From: Bacteroides intestinalis
Lineage (GTDB): Bacteria > Bacteroidota > Bacteroidia > Bacteroidales > Bacteroidaceae
Reading direction: 5' to 3'
DNA length: 64,000 bases
Assembly (NCBI RefSeq): GCF_003464595.1
Contig: NZ_QRZF01000010.1
Coordinates: forward strand, 117,102-181,101
Made by a program: the position numbers and the translations under genes
Shown here: positions 29,995 to 39,374 of the stretch, piece after piece
How positions within the stretch are numbered: the first letter of the stretch is position 1
Layout of the letters: the number at the start of each line of letters is the position of its first letter
Notes under the pieces: model-generated
Seen by the model: only the letters and a program-made list of their open reading frames with translations
Databases searched by the model: none
Told to the model about the DNA's origin: nothing

Positions 29995-31839
29995 TTAATG
30001 TTTAATCGAATTCTCCATTTTACTTATTACTGCTAATGAAGCCGAATAGACTTTATCCATAGCCTGATTATCATCGCCAGGAGCAAAACGGGCAAACTCA
30101 CAATCATTCAATGCAGCCAGGAATTCTTTAATCAAAGCATCCTCCACTCCATATTTACGAAGTTCCTCTTCAATATTATCTTTTGAAAGTCGAGAAACCG
30201 GAATATTCAATTTATCGCTTATATATCCCCAAAGAGCCTTCAAGACTTCGTCATAGAAAACATCTTTTTTATTCTCAGCCAACAACTTACCAGCTAACTT
30301 CATACGTTTAACAGCAACTTTATTTGCCTTTTTCGTACGCATTTTCGCAACATTAGCATTAGCAGCTATCTGCTTACGGTAAATGATAAAGAAAATGATA
30401 AACGCAACGCCAGGTACTAAATAGAGCAACCAATATAGCATAGAGTCAAAGAAGAAATCTCCCTTTTGAGAAAGCGTCACATCATTTTGCTTGATGAATC
30501 GAATATCCTCATTCAAGACTTTCAAATCCTCTTTATTCGTAAAGTTAGCAATAGTTTGCGCTGCATTTCCTTCACCTTTCTCTACATGCAATTCATACTC
30601 TTCGGTAGTCAATATCTTATAAGTACGGGATTTGATATCAAAATAGCTGAATTTCACCGCTGGTATTTTAAATGTTCCGGCATTGCGTGGAATAGCCAGA
30701 TATTCAATAACCTTACTACCCGAAAGTCCTGCACTTGTCAGCCTGAATTTATTATCAACTTTAGGGTCATATACCTCGAAGTCATCTGGGAATTTCACCT
30801 CAGGATCACCTATTAACTTCAAATTGCCTGTACCGGAAATGACAAGTTTAATAGTTACAGCATCGTTTGTCTTTACATTAGTACTATTAATGGAAGAAGA
30901 AATGCTAAACTCTCCCACTCCACCGGAAAAATCAGCAGGTTTATCGCCTGGTAAGGGTTTTACATCTACAGTTAGTTTCGGCGTCATCAATGTCTTTTTG
31001 ACTTCAATGTAGTTACTGCCACCATTAAAGAAAGCTTCAAATGGATCAGATACTTGAGTAGCTTTAGCAATAGAAGCATCAAAACGTGCCGGATCAATAG
31101 TCAAATTACCAGACTGCTGTGGAAACAACACAAATTGCCGGTAAACGGTAGTTTGATAATTCCGCCCTTTATAATGTTCCAAGCTCCATTTTCTATCACT
31201 CGGAAGTTCGACTTCTTGTGAATGAAATCCCTTAAAATCAGGAAGTTTCACATTGTCAAAACCACGAAGGTCAACCAGAGTGTAAATTTTATAAGTCAGC
31301 AAGAATGCTTCTTGTTCATACACATTGGCCTTACTAATAGTAGGCAAAATAAAGAGATCCTGATTGGAAACAGAAGTTCCTGAAGAAGCACGGCTGGTAT
31401 TGCCCTGTTGACTACTACTACCTCCGCCTGAAGAAGCTGCTCCGGCCTGATCTGCTGGCAGAACCTTGATTTGCACAGAATTAGAAACCATCTGATTACC
31501 ATCGGCTGTTATTGTAGCTCCCGGAATTGTGAAACTACCCTCAGTAGTAGCCATCAGTATATAAGTGAAAGTAATACTGCTGGTTGAGGTCGATACCCCA
31601 TTAACTATTTGCATACTACTTTGCTGAGAGCGACTGGGGCCCATCAGTACGTCAAACCCCTTAATAGAAGGAGCACGGAAATCTCTCACCTTCTGTGTAG
31701 TCACTGTATATGCCAGTCTGAACTGGTCACCCACCGCTACAGCATCAGGAGCTGACGCGGTAAATGACACCTTGTCATTAGCCAAAGCTTGCAGACTGAC
31801 TACTACCAGTGCTATCCATAAGAAAATTAATTTTCTCAT
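29995..31839 (-). CDS. batD: BatD family membrane protein
   Basis: A 614-aa protein with a signal peptide (about 1-20), several Ig-like periplasmic domains (KVSFTASAPDAVAVGDQFRL is typical of BatD), a Ser/Gly/Gln-rich linker (about 133-155) and a membrane segment at about 470-488 (YWLLYLVPGVAFIIFFIIY). A cytoplasmic tail of about 120 residues follows. The tail segment from DVFYDEVLKALWGYISDKLN resembles the tail of the 359-aa protein at 34693 (see findings). It starts 22 bp after batC and is 12-15 bp before batE. Confidence 0.92.
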   Translation of the reverse strand: MRKLIFLWIALVVVSLQALANDKVSFTASAPDAVAVGDQFRLAYTVTTQKVRDFRAPSIKGFDVLMGPSRSQQSSMQIVNGVSTSTSSITFTYILMATTEGSFTIPGATITADGNQMVSNSVQIKVLPADQAGAASSGGGSSSQQGNTSRASSGTSVSNQDLFILPTISKANVYEQEAFLLTYKIYTLVDLRGFDNVKLPDFKGFHSQEVELPSDRKWSLEHYKGRNYQTTVYRQFVLFPQQSGNLTIDPARFDASIAKATQVSDPFEAFFNGGSNYIEVKKTLMTPKLTVDVKPLPGDKPADFSGGVGEFSISSSINSTNVKTNDAVTIKLVISGTGNLKLIGDPEVKFPDDFEVYDPKVDNKFRLTSAGLSGSKVIEYLAIPRNAGTFKIPAVKFSYFDIKSRTYKILTTEEYELHVEKGEGNAAQTIANFTNKEDLKVLNEDIRFIKQNDVTLSQKGDFFFDSMLYWLLYLVPGVAFIIFFIIYRKQIAANANVAKMRTKKANKVAVKRMKLAGKLLAENKKDVFYDEVLKALWGYISDKLNIPVSRLSKDNIEEELRKYGVEDALIKEFLAALNDCEFARFAPGDDNQAMDKVYSASLAVISKMENSIKH

Positions 31840-31861
31840 ATATTATCGTATCTTTTATTAT

Positions 31862-32578
31862 TTACCAATCCTTTTCCAAACGACCACCTTGGATAACTTG
31901 CTGTTTCTTCACCTTATCCTGTACATCTTTCTCATCCTGCATCACCGACTTCAAAAGCTGTTCAGCATTTTCCTTTGACATCTGATTTTCTTGTGGCTGA
32001 GGAGGTTGCTGCTGTTGATCCTGATTCTGCTGATCTTGTTGATTTTGGTCTTGTTTGTCTTTATCTTGTTCTTTTTCCTGCTCCTTTTTGTCCTGATTCT
32101 GATCTTGGTTCTGGTCTTGATTCTGCTGATTCTGTTCCTGATCTTTCAGCATTTTCTGAGCCAAAGCCAAGTTATAACGCGTCTCGTTATCTTTCGGATT
32201 ATTACGTAGTGACTCTTTGTATGCTTCCACAGCTTTGGCATAATCCTTACCGGAGTGGAATATTACTCCCATATTATGATAGATTTGAGCAAGATTACCC
32301 TTATCTTTCTCCATTTTAGTGGCAGCAACAAACTGCTCCATAGCCTCCTGCAACTTATTCTGTTGCATAAGCGTATTACCCAGATTATACATGGATATCG
32401 CTGACTTCGGATTCACATCAATAGCTTTCCGATAATTCACTTCAGCATTTACGTACGTACTATCTTTATAAGCACGGTTTCCCTTACGAATATAGTCGCG
32501 TTCCGCTTTCTGTGCAGAAACTGAAATAGCCGTCAGTAGCAGCAAGATAATTCCGATAGTTCTATTTCTCATCATCAT
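31862..32578 (-). CDS. batC: BatC: TPR protein with Gln/Asp-rich tail
   Basis: A 238-aa protein with a signal peptide (ending near SVSAQ), TPR units at about 25-135 (NAEVNYRKAIDVNPKSAISM and IYHNMGVIFHSGKDYAKAVE), then a 60-residue low-complexity stretch of Gln, Asp, Asn and Lys (about 147-205), and a short helical end. It begins with three consecutive ATG codons and overlaps batB by 17 bp, so translation is coupled. The low-complexity part is coded by near-repeats and may vary in length between strains. Confidence 0.9.
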   Translation of the reverse strand: MMMRNRTIGIILLLLTAISVSAQKAERDYIRKGNRAYKDSTYVNAEVNYRKAIDVNPKSAISMYNLGNTLMQQNKLQEAMEQFVAATKMEKDKGNLAQIYHNMGVIFHSGKDYAKAVEAYKESLRNNPKDNETRYNLALAQKMLKDQEQNQQNQDQNQDQNQDKKEQEKEQDKDKQDQNQQDQQNQDQQQQPPQPQENQMSKENAEQLLKSVMQDEKDVQDKVKKQQVIQGGRLEKDW

Positions 32579-33608
32579 ACCTTTCTTCCTTTTTAAACAG
32601 ATGGATATTACGGAATAACGGGTTTTTACGTTCCAAAATCAGCATTTCAGCCAACAACAGTAACAATATAATCCATGCAACAGCCTGGAATTGTTCGTTG
32701 AACTCTGTATAAACCTGTGTTTCCACATCCGCTTTCGCCATTTTATTAATCTCCTGAGCAATCACCTTTTGTGCAGCATTTGAGTTGTCTACACGCACAT
32801 AAATTCCATCTCCTGCCTGAGCTATTTCCTGACACATCTGCTCATTCAAGCGGGTTACAACCACGTTTCCGTCACGGTCACGACGGAAGTCATTGGTTCC
32901 TTCTACGGGGATAGGTGCACCATCAGGCATACCCACACCCAGAACACTGACTTGAATACCTTTTTCCGCAGCAGCCTTGGCCGCTTCCACAGCTCCGCCT
33001 TCATGGTTTTCACCGTCAGTAATAACGATGACGGCACGCCCTACTCCTTCCTGGGGTGTAAAACTGCGGGTAGCCAGATTAATAGCTGCACCGATAGCCG
33101 TACCCTGCTTGGATATCAATGACGGATTAATAGATTCCAAAAACATCTTGGCAGAAATATAATCGCTTGTAATAGGCAACTGTGTAAAGGCATCACCAGC
33201 AAACACAATCATACCTACCTTATCATTCTCCATCTTGTCAACCAATTGTGCTACCAGTCTCTTGGCTTTCTCCAGACGACTGGGTTGTACATCTTGTGCC
33301 AACATAGAGTTAGAAATATCCAACGCAATCATTACCTCTACTCCCTGACGTTTCACAGTCTCCAACTTAGAGCCAAACTGCGGACGTGCCAGCAATACAG
33401 CAAACAGTCCGATTGCAGCAAACACCAGCCAAAACTTCACATCCGGACGATATTTAGATACATCCGGCATCAACTGTGCCATTAGCACCGGATCGCCAAA
33501 CTTACGGATCGCTTTCCGTCTCCGATAATTGGAGTACAGGTAGAAAGCCGCCAGGAAAGGCAACAGGAGCAACAGGTATAAATATGTAGGTTCTTCAAAT
33601 CGAAACAT
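32562..33608 (-). CDS. batB: BatB: membrane-anchored von Willebrand factor A protein
   Basis: A 348-aa protein with two N-terminal hydrophobic segments (about 8-25 and 58-76), a VWA domain (about 90-300) and a C-terminal membrane helix (about 312-328). The metal-site (MIDAS) motif DISNS is intact in MIALDISNSMLAQD; the Thr and Asp positions are met by GTAIGAAI and VITDGENHEGG. It is a close relative of BatA next door. A scaffold for protein contacts in the periplasm is the family expectation. Confidence 0.94.
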   Translation of the reverse strand: MFRFEEPTYLYLLLLLPFLAAFYLYSNYRRRKAIRKFGDPVLMAQLMPDVSKYRPDVKFWLVFAAIGLFAVLLARPQFGSKLETVKRQGVEVMIALDISNSMLAQDVQPSRLEKAKRLVAQLVDKMENDKVGMIVFAGDAFTQLPITSDYISAKMFLESINPSLISKQGTAIGAAINLATRSFTPQEGVGRAVIVITDGENHEGGAVEAAKAAAEKGIQVSVLGVGMPDGAPIPVEGTNDFRRDRDGNVVVTRLNEQMCQEIAQAGDGIYVRVDNSNAAQKVIAQEINKMAKADVETQVYTEFNEQFQAVAWIILLLLLAEMLILERKNPLFRNIHLFKKEERYDDEK

Positions 33609-33650
33609 CTTTCTATGTACAATTTAGTAATTTACAATTAATGCATTGTT

Positions 33651-34634
33651 TTAAGGTATCTTCTTCAAGATAGAATTACGAAGCAATACTTCAAGTAACA
33701 CGCACAAAAATGCCGCCAAAGCAAACCAACGGTATTCTTCCTGGCGCTTGCTGTATTCCTTCACATTCAACTTGGTTTTCTCCAACTTATCAATCTCCTC
33801 ATATACCTCTTTCAGCTTAGAATTACTGGTAGCACGGAAATAATTACCTTCTGTGGTAGCCGCAATCTGCGTCAGTGTCTTTTCATCAATCTCCACCGGC
33901 ATATTGACATACTGCACAGTGTTACCCACCGGATAAGGATACGGAGCCATTCCGTTTGTACCTACACCAATTGTATAAACCCGGATACCAAAACTCTTAG
34001 CTATTTCCGCCGCAGTCAGCGGAGATATATCTCCTTTATTATTTGTACCATCCGTCAACAGAATGATTACTTTAGACTTCGCTTTACTGTCTTTCAAGCG
34101 GGTAACGGCATTAGCAATACCCATACCGACTGCTGTTCCATCTTCAATAATACCACACTTAATGCCTTGAAACAGATTCAGAAGCACTGCATGATCCACC
34201 GTCAACGGACATTGCGTAAAACTTTCACCGGCAAATAAAGTTATACCGATATTATCATTGGGCCGACCATTGATAAACTCCGCAGCCACATCTTTAGCAG
34301 CTTCCAGACGATTCGGTTTCAAATCCTCTGCCAGCATACTGGTAGATACGTCGATGGCCATCATAATATCTATACCTTCAATTTCACTGTTTTGCCAGCT
34401 ATTAGTAGTTTGAGGACGCGCCAACACTACGATAATCAATGCCAAGGCAATAATCCGTAACATAAAAGGCACATGCAACAAATAGTTCTTATAACTCTTC
34501 GGTGTATGAGCATATACACGAGCATCCGAAATCTGAAGTGTAGCTTCATTATTCCTCCGCTTCATGATATACCATACTATATAAGGTATAAGCAACAGCA
34601 GCAAAAACAAATATTCAATATTGGCAAAAACCAT
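33651..34634 (-). CDS. batA: BatA: membrane-anchored von Willebrand factor A protein
   Basis: A 327-aa protein with the same plan as BatB: N-terminal hydrophobic segments, a VWA domain with intact MIDAS DVSTS (MMAIDVSTSMLAEDLKPNRL) plus GTAVGMGI and LLTDGTNNKGD, and a C-terminal membrane helix (WFALAAFLCVLLEVLLRNSI). The gap to batB is 42 bp and holds AATTTAGTAATTTACAATT, a sequence echoed in two other gaps (see findings). Confidence 0.94.
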   Translation of the reverse strand: MVFANIEYLFLLLLLIPYIVWYIMKRRNNEATLQISDARVYAHTPKSYKNYLLHVPFMLRIIALALIIVVLARPQTTNSWQNSEIEGIDIMMAIDVSTSMLAEDLKPNRLEAAKDVAAEFINGRPNDNIGITLFAGESFTQCPLTVDHAVLLNLFQGIKCGIIEDGTAVGMGIANAVTRLKDSKAKSKVIILLTDGTNNKGDISPLTAAEIAKSFGIRVYTIGVGTNGMAPYPYPVGNTVQYVNMPVEIDEKTLTQIAATTEGNYFRATSNSKLKEVYEEIDKLEKTKLNVKEYSKRQEEYRWFALAAFLCVLLEVLLRNSILKKIP

Positions 34635-34692
34635 TGTATTTACTATTTAACAATTTACAATTTAAGATTGGAGTTACCCTTAAATTCTGCTA

Positions 34693-35772
34693 CTACGCAA
34701 AATAATTGTATAACTGCATTCCAATATAAACGAACGAACCAATCAAGGCAACCGACAATACTACGATGCCTATGCCCAGCAATATTTTAGTACGCAATGA
34801 ACGTTTCTCAATGATGGTAATTTCAGTGGGTTGTGGTTTTGCATTCTCCACTTCTTTCTCCTTGGTTTCATTGATAAATTCGATAGCATTGATCAGATTC
34901 GCATCATTTTCGTTCATCAACGGATTATGTTTAGCGAACTTCACCAAATCGGCAGTCTCAAAAAGAGAACGTAAATCTGCAATAGCTTCTTTATCTTGCA
35001 TTTCAAGCAGCTTTTCTATAATCTCCGAAGAGGTCATTTCCAAAGCATTGAAACCAAAACGCTCTTTAATATACGTACGCAAAGTATCTGTCAATTCCGT
35101 GTAATACTCCTTCGGCTGTCCCTTTTGCCATACTTTTTCCCCTTTGATACGCTCTATTTCTCTCATCGCCATCTGATGCGGAGGTAACTTCGGTTCAACC
35201 TTTACCTTACGGATGATAGGTTTATTGTCACAGATACGCATGATCAGATAGATAAGTAATAATGCAATCGGAATAAGCAATATGCCACAGGTGATAATCC
35301 CATACCAATCTTCCCACACAAAAGGAGGTTGCATTACTGTCTTCGGACCAAAAAACTGTTCCGGATTCTCAGGATCCAATGGCACATTCATCGAATATAC
35401 CTTCAGTGCCAATGCCTTCGAACGATATGCCTTATTATCCACCAATACTTCCATCGGTGGCAGATAATACAATGCCGAGTCAAATGATGTAACAGTATAC
35501 TCCTGCGTAATCAGCATTCGTTTATCATCATTTATATACTGCGTATCCGGCTTTGCAACATCTATAATCTCCACACCACTTACCAGCGTATCCGTATAAA
35601 CAGGGAAAATAGCCCGTTTATCGGCATCCAAGGCTACCTGAAGTTTAATCTTCGCCTGGTCACCGATATAAATTTGCAGAGAGTCAATGGTAGCATCCAC
35701 TGTTACCGACTGAGCCACTGCCTTGCCAGTCAACATCCCCAATAGGGTTATCAGAAATAGATATCTTTTCAT
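34693..35772 (-). CDS. bat-operon membrane protein of unknown function
   Basis: A 359-aa protein: signal peptide (about 1-20), Ig-like periplasmic part (about 21-155), a membrane helix (about 160-182, IITCGILLIPIALLLIYLIM), a cytoplasmic domain (about 195-315), and a second membrane helix near the C-terminus (about 333-352). The cytoplasmic part (YYTELTDTLRTYIKERFGFN onward) resembles the BatD tail. It lies 8 bp after the DUF58 gene and is a normal but unnamed member of Bacteroides bat operons. I do not assign a function. Confidence 0.8.
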   Translation of the reverse strand: MKRYLFLITLLGMLTGKAVAQSVTVDATIDSLQIYIGDQAKIKLQVALDADKRAIFPVYTDTLVSGVEIIDVAKPDTQYINDDKRMLITQEYTVTSFDSALYYLPPMEVLVDNKAYRSKALALKVYSMNVPLDPENPEQFFGPKTVMQPPFVWEDWYGIITCGILLIPIALLLIYLIMRICDNKPIIRKVKVEPKLPPHQMAMREIERIKGEKVWQKGQPKEYYTELTDTLRTYIKERFGFNALEMTSSEIIEKLLEMQDKEAIADLRSLFETADLVKFAKHNPLMNENDANLINAIEFINETKEKEVENAKPQPTEITIIEKRSLRTKILLGIGIVVLSVALIGSFVYIGMQLYNYFA

Positions 35773-35780
35773 TTTTCCGA

Positions 35781-36650
35781 TTAATTTCGTTTCGCAAACA
35801 AATTCATCAATGCTTTGACATAGTCCTGATCGGTGCGTACCGACACATTATCGACATTACTTTTAGTGAATGTTTCGTTCAGTTCCACCTGTTTATTCAC
35901 CCACCAGTCGTGATGAGCACGACGAACAGCACGCGACGAAGTATCAATCCACTGCTCATGTCCGGTCTCAGCATCCTTTATTTTCATCAAACCGATAGCC
36001 GGCAGTTCCTCTACCCTGCGGTCATACACCTGGATAGCCACCATATCATGTTTCCGGTTGGCGATAGTCATTGCATTCTTAAAGTTCCCCTGATCAATGA
36101 AATCGGATAACAGGAAGGCTGTACAACGACGCTTCATTACGTTTGTCAGATATTCCAGTCCGAGCCGGATGTCAGTTCTCCGACTCTCCGCTTTAAAGTC
36201 AATCAGTTCGCGAATAATATATAAGATATGCTTACGCCCTTTCTTAGGCGGAATAAATTTCTCTATCCGGTCAGAGAAAAAGATAACCCCGATTTTGTCG
36301 TTGTTTTGTATAGCCGAAAAAGCCAACGTTGCAGCTATTTCCGTCACCATATCCTTTTTCATCTGCTTCACTGTACCGAATTCCAAACTACCGGAAACAT
36401 CCACCAGCAACATAACGGTCAGCTCGCGCTCTTCTTCGAACACCTTCACGTAAGGCTTATTGAAGCGAGCGGTCACGTTCCAGTCAATGTCGCGTATGTC
36501 ATCGCCAAACTGATATTCGCGCACCTCTGAAAATGCCATACCCCTACCCTTGAAGGCCGAATGATACTGGCCGGCAAAGATATTGTTGGATAATCCGCGC
36601 GTCTTGATTTCAATCTGACGGACTTTTTTTAACAGTTCACTTGTTTCCAT
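35781..36650 (-). CDS. DUF58 domain protein of the bat operon
   Basis: A 289-aa protein of the DUF58 family, a VWA-like fold usually found beside MoxR ATPases. The family signature is clear: GRGMAFSEVREYQFGDDIRDIDWNVTA split around residues 36-62, followed by PYVKVFEEERELTVMLLVDVSGS, which carries a DVSGS metal-site motif. It has no signal peptide, so it is probably cytoplasmic. It sits between MoxR and the membrane proteins; a client or adaptor of MoxR is the usual inference. Confidence 0.9.
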   Translation of the reverse strand: METSELLKKVRQIEIKTRGLSNNIFAGQYHSAFKGRGMAFSEVREYQFGDDIRDIDWNVTARFNKPYVKVFEEERELTVMLLVDVSGSLEFGTVKQMKKDMVTEIAATLAFSAIQNNDKIGVIFFSDRIEKFIPPKKGRKHILYIIRELIDFKAESRRTDIRLGLEYLTNVMKRRCTAFLLSDFIDQGNFKNAMTIANRKHDMVAIQVYDRRVEELPAIGLMKIKDAETGHEQWIDTSSRAVRRAHHDWWVNKQVELNETFTKSNVDNVSVRTDQDYVKALMNLFAKRN

Positions 36651-36683
36651 CTATATCGTTAAATAATTCCGTTAATAAATACC

Positions 36684-36727
36684 GGCAACGTTCTTTAAAA
36701 ACGTTGGCAAGATTCTTTAAAAACGTT
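36684..36727. repeat. Tandem 22-bp repeat between moxR and the DUF58 gene
   Basis: Two head-to-tail 22-bp units (36684-36705 and 36706-36727), each containing TTCTTTAAAAACGTT, with 20 of 22 positions equal. The AACGTT/AAAAACGTT ends make each unit partly palindromic. A short hairpin (AGGTCT/AGACCT, 36744-36759) lies beside it. This is the widest gap inside the operon. Confidence 0.7.
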
Positions 36728-36779
36728 CACACCATTTATTAACAGGTCTCGGAAGACCTTTTTAAAAATGCTTACTTAA

Positions 36780-37775
36780 TTAAGGTACTTCAACCTTATT
36801 CAGTATTTTGCTGATGATCTCGTCAGAAGTCAGGTTGCTGGCCTCTGCTTCGTAAGTCAATCCGATACGATGACGCAATACATCATGAGCCACAGCACGA
36901 ACATCTTCAGGAATCACATAACCACGACGTTTAATGAAAGCATAAGTACGGGCAGCCAATGCCAGATTGATAGAGGCACGGGGAGAACCACCGAAACCAA
37001 TCATATCTTTCAGTTCCTTCAGATCATATTTCTCCGGATAACGGGTAGCAAATACAATATCAACAATGTAGCGTTCAATCTTCTCATCCAGATATACCTG
37101 ACGAACAACTTTACGTGCTTCAATAATCTCCTGAGCTTTCAGAATAGGCTTCACATTGAATTTATCACCATTGATATTCTGGCGGATAATCATTTTTTCT
37201 TCTTCCATCTTCGGATAGTCGATAACCACTTTCAGCATGAAACGGTCCACTTGGGCTTCAGGCAGCGGATAAGTACCTTCCTGCTCAATAGGATTCTGTG
37301 TAGCAAGCACAAGGAAAGGTTCGGGCAACGGGAATGTTTCCGTACCAATAGTTACCTGACGTTCCTGCATCGCTTCCAGCAAAGCACTCTGTACCTTGGC
37401 CGGAGCACGGTTAATTTCATCTGCCAGAACGAAGTTGGCAAAAACAGGTCCTTTCTTTACTTGGAACGTTTCGTCTTTCTGACTGTAAACCATTGTACCG
37501 ATAACATCGGCGGGCAGCAAATCGGGAGTAAACTGCACACGACTGTATTTTGCATCAATCAGTGAAGCAAGCGTCTTAATTGCCAATGTCTTTGCCAAAC
37601 CGGGCACACCTTCTAATAATACATGTCCATCAGACAGCAAACCGATTAACAATGACTCTACCAGATGTTTTTGTCCTACGATAATCTGGTCCATACCAGC
37701 AGTAAGGTTGGTAACAAAAGAACTTTGTCTTTCAATCCGCTCGTTCAGTTCGCGGATATCAATTGTTTCAGCCAT
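36780..37775 (-). CDS. MoxR-family AAA+ ATPase of the bat operon
   Basis: First gene of the bat operon, 331 aa, cytoplasmic. AAA+ motifs: Walker A GVPGLAKT (about residues 56-63), Walker B FVLADEINRAP, sensor LATQNPIEQEGTYPLPEAQVDRF, and the C-terminal lid SPRASINLALAARTYAF. MoxR ATPases act as chaperones that mature metal or protein complexes together with VWA proteins, which fits the operon content. A promoter lies at 37850-37880. Confidence 0.95.
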   Translation of the reverse strand: MAETIDIRELNERIERQSSFVTNLTAGMDQIIVGQKHLVESLLIGLLSDGHVLLEGVPGLAKTLAIKTLASLIDAKYSRVQFTPDLLPADVIGTMVYSQKDETFQVKKGPVFANFVLADEINRAPAKVQSALLEAMQERQVTIGTETFPLPEPFLVLATQNPIEQEGTYPLPEAQVDRFMLKVVIDYPKMEEEKMIIRQNINGDKFNVKPILKAQEIIEARKVVRQVYLDEKIERYIVDIVFATRYPEKYDLKELKDMIGFGGSPRASINLALAARTYAFIKRRGYVIPEDVRAVAHDVLRHRIGLTYEAEASNLTSDEIISKILNKVEVP

Positions 37776-37849
37776 AAATACTATTATTTTTATTGTTTAA
37801 ATTCCATTGATTTCTCCAGTATGCTACTGGTAATTATTTTTTTCGCTCC

Positions 37850-37880
37850 CAAAAGTACAGGAATAAATTAACCATACCAA
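37850..37880 (-). promoter_or_regulatory. Promoter of the bat operon
   Basis: On the minus strand, TACTTTTG (37850-37857) with a weak -33 TTGG (37877-37880) at 19 nt spacing. The leader is about 70 nt. Confidence 0.5.
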
Positions 37881-37989
37881 CTAATTTTTATTAAAAAACA
37901 ATTAGATTAAACTACTTTCATAGAGTTTAGTAGTTAACAATAGTTTCTGAAAAGAATTTCAAATTCGCAGACAGGAATAAATAGCAAAT

Positions 37990-38027
37990 CACCCCTGCAA
38001 GTGAAGTATTATCAACTTGCAGGGGTG
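37990..38027 (-). terminator. Hairpin after the HU-LysM gene
   Basis: CACCCCTGCAAGT (37990-38002) and its perfect complement (38015-38027), 12-nt loop. The following sequence is only moderately T-rich. Confidence 0.7.
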
Positions 38028-38039
38028 CAATATTTTCTT

Positions 38040-39341
38040 TTATTTCTTTTCGAGCTCCGGTATCTTGATTACAGTACCATACGGCACATGATCGGGATTC
38101 TTTATAACACCCGAATTATACTTCACAATATAGGGCCACAGGGCCTTAGTCCCGTAAAAGCGAAGTGCAACCTTTGTCAGAGTTTCTCCTTCCTGGATAG
38201 TATGAGTAGCTTTCGTACCTACAATCTTATAATTTACAGAGTCTGGCTCAAAAGGAGTTGCAGCAGCTTTCTTTGTCTCTTTTTTAGGAGTAGTAGCAGG
38301 AGTCTCCTGTTTTGCAACCGGCTTCGGTTCTTCAACAACTTTAGGAGTAACAACTTCTGCCACAGTATCTTTCTTCGCAACCACAGTTGCGGTATCTTTT
38401 CGAACAATACTATCCGTCAGAGCGACCGGAACGGCTGGTTTCTCTACTTTTTCATCAGCAACTTTCTCTTTTGATGGCGTAGACATCCTATCCAGTAAAT
38501 CCGGATAATACATAAAAGTAACAGCACCTACACACAGCAATACTACAAGCACTACAATTCCGATAAAAAACTTCATGGTGGAACTGTCTGCTTTATTCAC
38601 AGGAGGTGATGGAGGCTCAGGAACCTCATAAGTAGGCACCAAATCTTCTTCCTCGGACAGAAGAGCCGATTCAGCCTGATAAACAGAAGGCGTTTCTTCC
38701 GAAACTGGTTCTTCTTTTATATCCTCTACGGTTTCCTCAACAGTCTGAATCACTTCTTCTTCAGCTGTCTCTATCAATTTTTCTTCAGCAATTTCAGTTT
38801 TCTCTTCAATTACTTCAGCCACTTCCTCTATACTTTCTATGGATTCCTCTGTAGTCTCAACAGCCTCCTCTATCGACTCTTCTATATTTCCTTCAGCCGT
38901 TTCCTGAACAACAACCTGTGATTCTACAACAACTGTAGAACTTTCAGGCTCTACAAAATTTTCATCTTTTTCCTCTTCCTCAGAATTATCCTCCACCGGT
39001 GTATCTTCTAACACTGTTTCATCATTCAATACCACAGTTTCAAAATGCGAAAAAGGTTTGTTTATCAAATCTTTTAAAGTTGGCTCCGGAGTAAATGAAA
39101 CCTTTGTATGTCCTTGTATTTCAAAACGTTCGCCCGTATTTATATTTACGCTTTCACGACTATCCACGTCAATCAGCTTAAATGTGCCCAAGCCTTTAAT
39201 CTTCACATACTTATCGCTCTCCAACGATTCTTCAATCAACTGGAAAAATTCTTTCACGAAGCTCTCAGCATCCGTTTTATCCATGCCATGCTTTTCGGCA
39301 AGCAATTCTATTAAATTCTGTATGTTCAGCTTTTCATTCAT
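38040..39341 (-). CDS. HU-like DNA-binding domain fused through a membrane helix to LysM
   Basis: A 433-aa protein with an unusual layout. Residues 1-96 are an HU/IHF fold (VKIKGLGTFKLIDVDSRES, then VSFTPEPTLKDLIN). Residues 105-245 are very rich in Glu with Val, Thr and Ser. A membrane helix lies at about 257-278 (MKFFIGIVVLVVLLCVGAV). Residues 279-370 are a Lys/Pro/Val/Thr linker, and residues 378-430 are a LysM domain (HTIQEGETLTKVALRFYG and PYGTVIKIPEL). With the HU part in the cytoplasm, LysM would be periplasmic and face peptidoglycan. It is followed upstream by a second HU gene 33 bp away. Such fusions occur in Bacteroidetes; I know of no proven function. Confidence 0.9.
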   Translation of the reverse strand: MNEKLNIQNLIELLAEKHGMDKTDAESFVKEFFQLIEESLESDKYVKIKGLGTFKLIDVDSRESVNINTGERFEIQGHTKVSFTPEPTLKDLINKPFSHFETVVLNDETVLEDTPVEDNSEEEEKDENFVEPESSTVVVESQVVVQETAEGNIEESIEEAVETTEESIESIEEVAEVIEEKTEIAEEKLIETAEEEVIQTVEETVEDIKEEPVSEETPSVYQAESALLSEEEDLVPTYEVPEPPSPPVNKADSSTMKFFIGIVVLVVLLCVGAVTFMYYPDLLDRMSTPSKEKVADEKVEKPAVPVALTDSIVRKDTATVVAKKDTVAEVVTPKVVEEPKPVAKQETPATTPKKETKKAAATPFEPDSVNYKIVGTKATHTIQEGETLTKVALRFYGTKALWPYIVKYNSGVIKNPDHVPYGTVIKIPELEKK

Positions 39342-39374
39342 ATTTACGAAGGGTTACTTGAGTAGAAGACGGCA

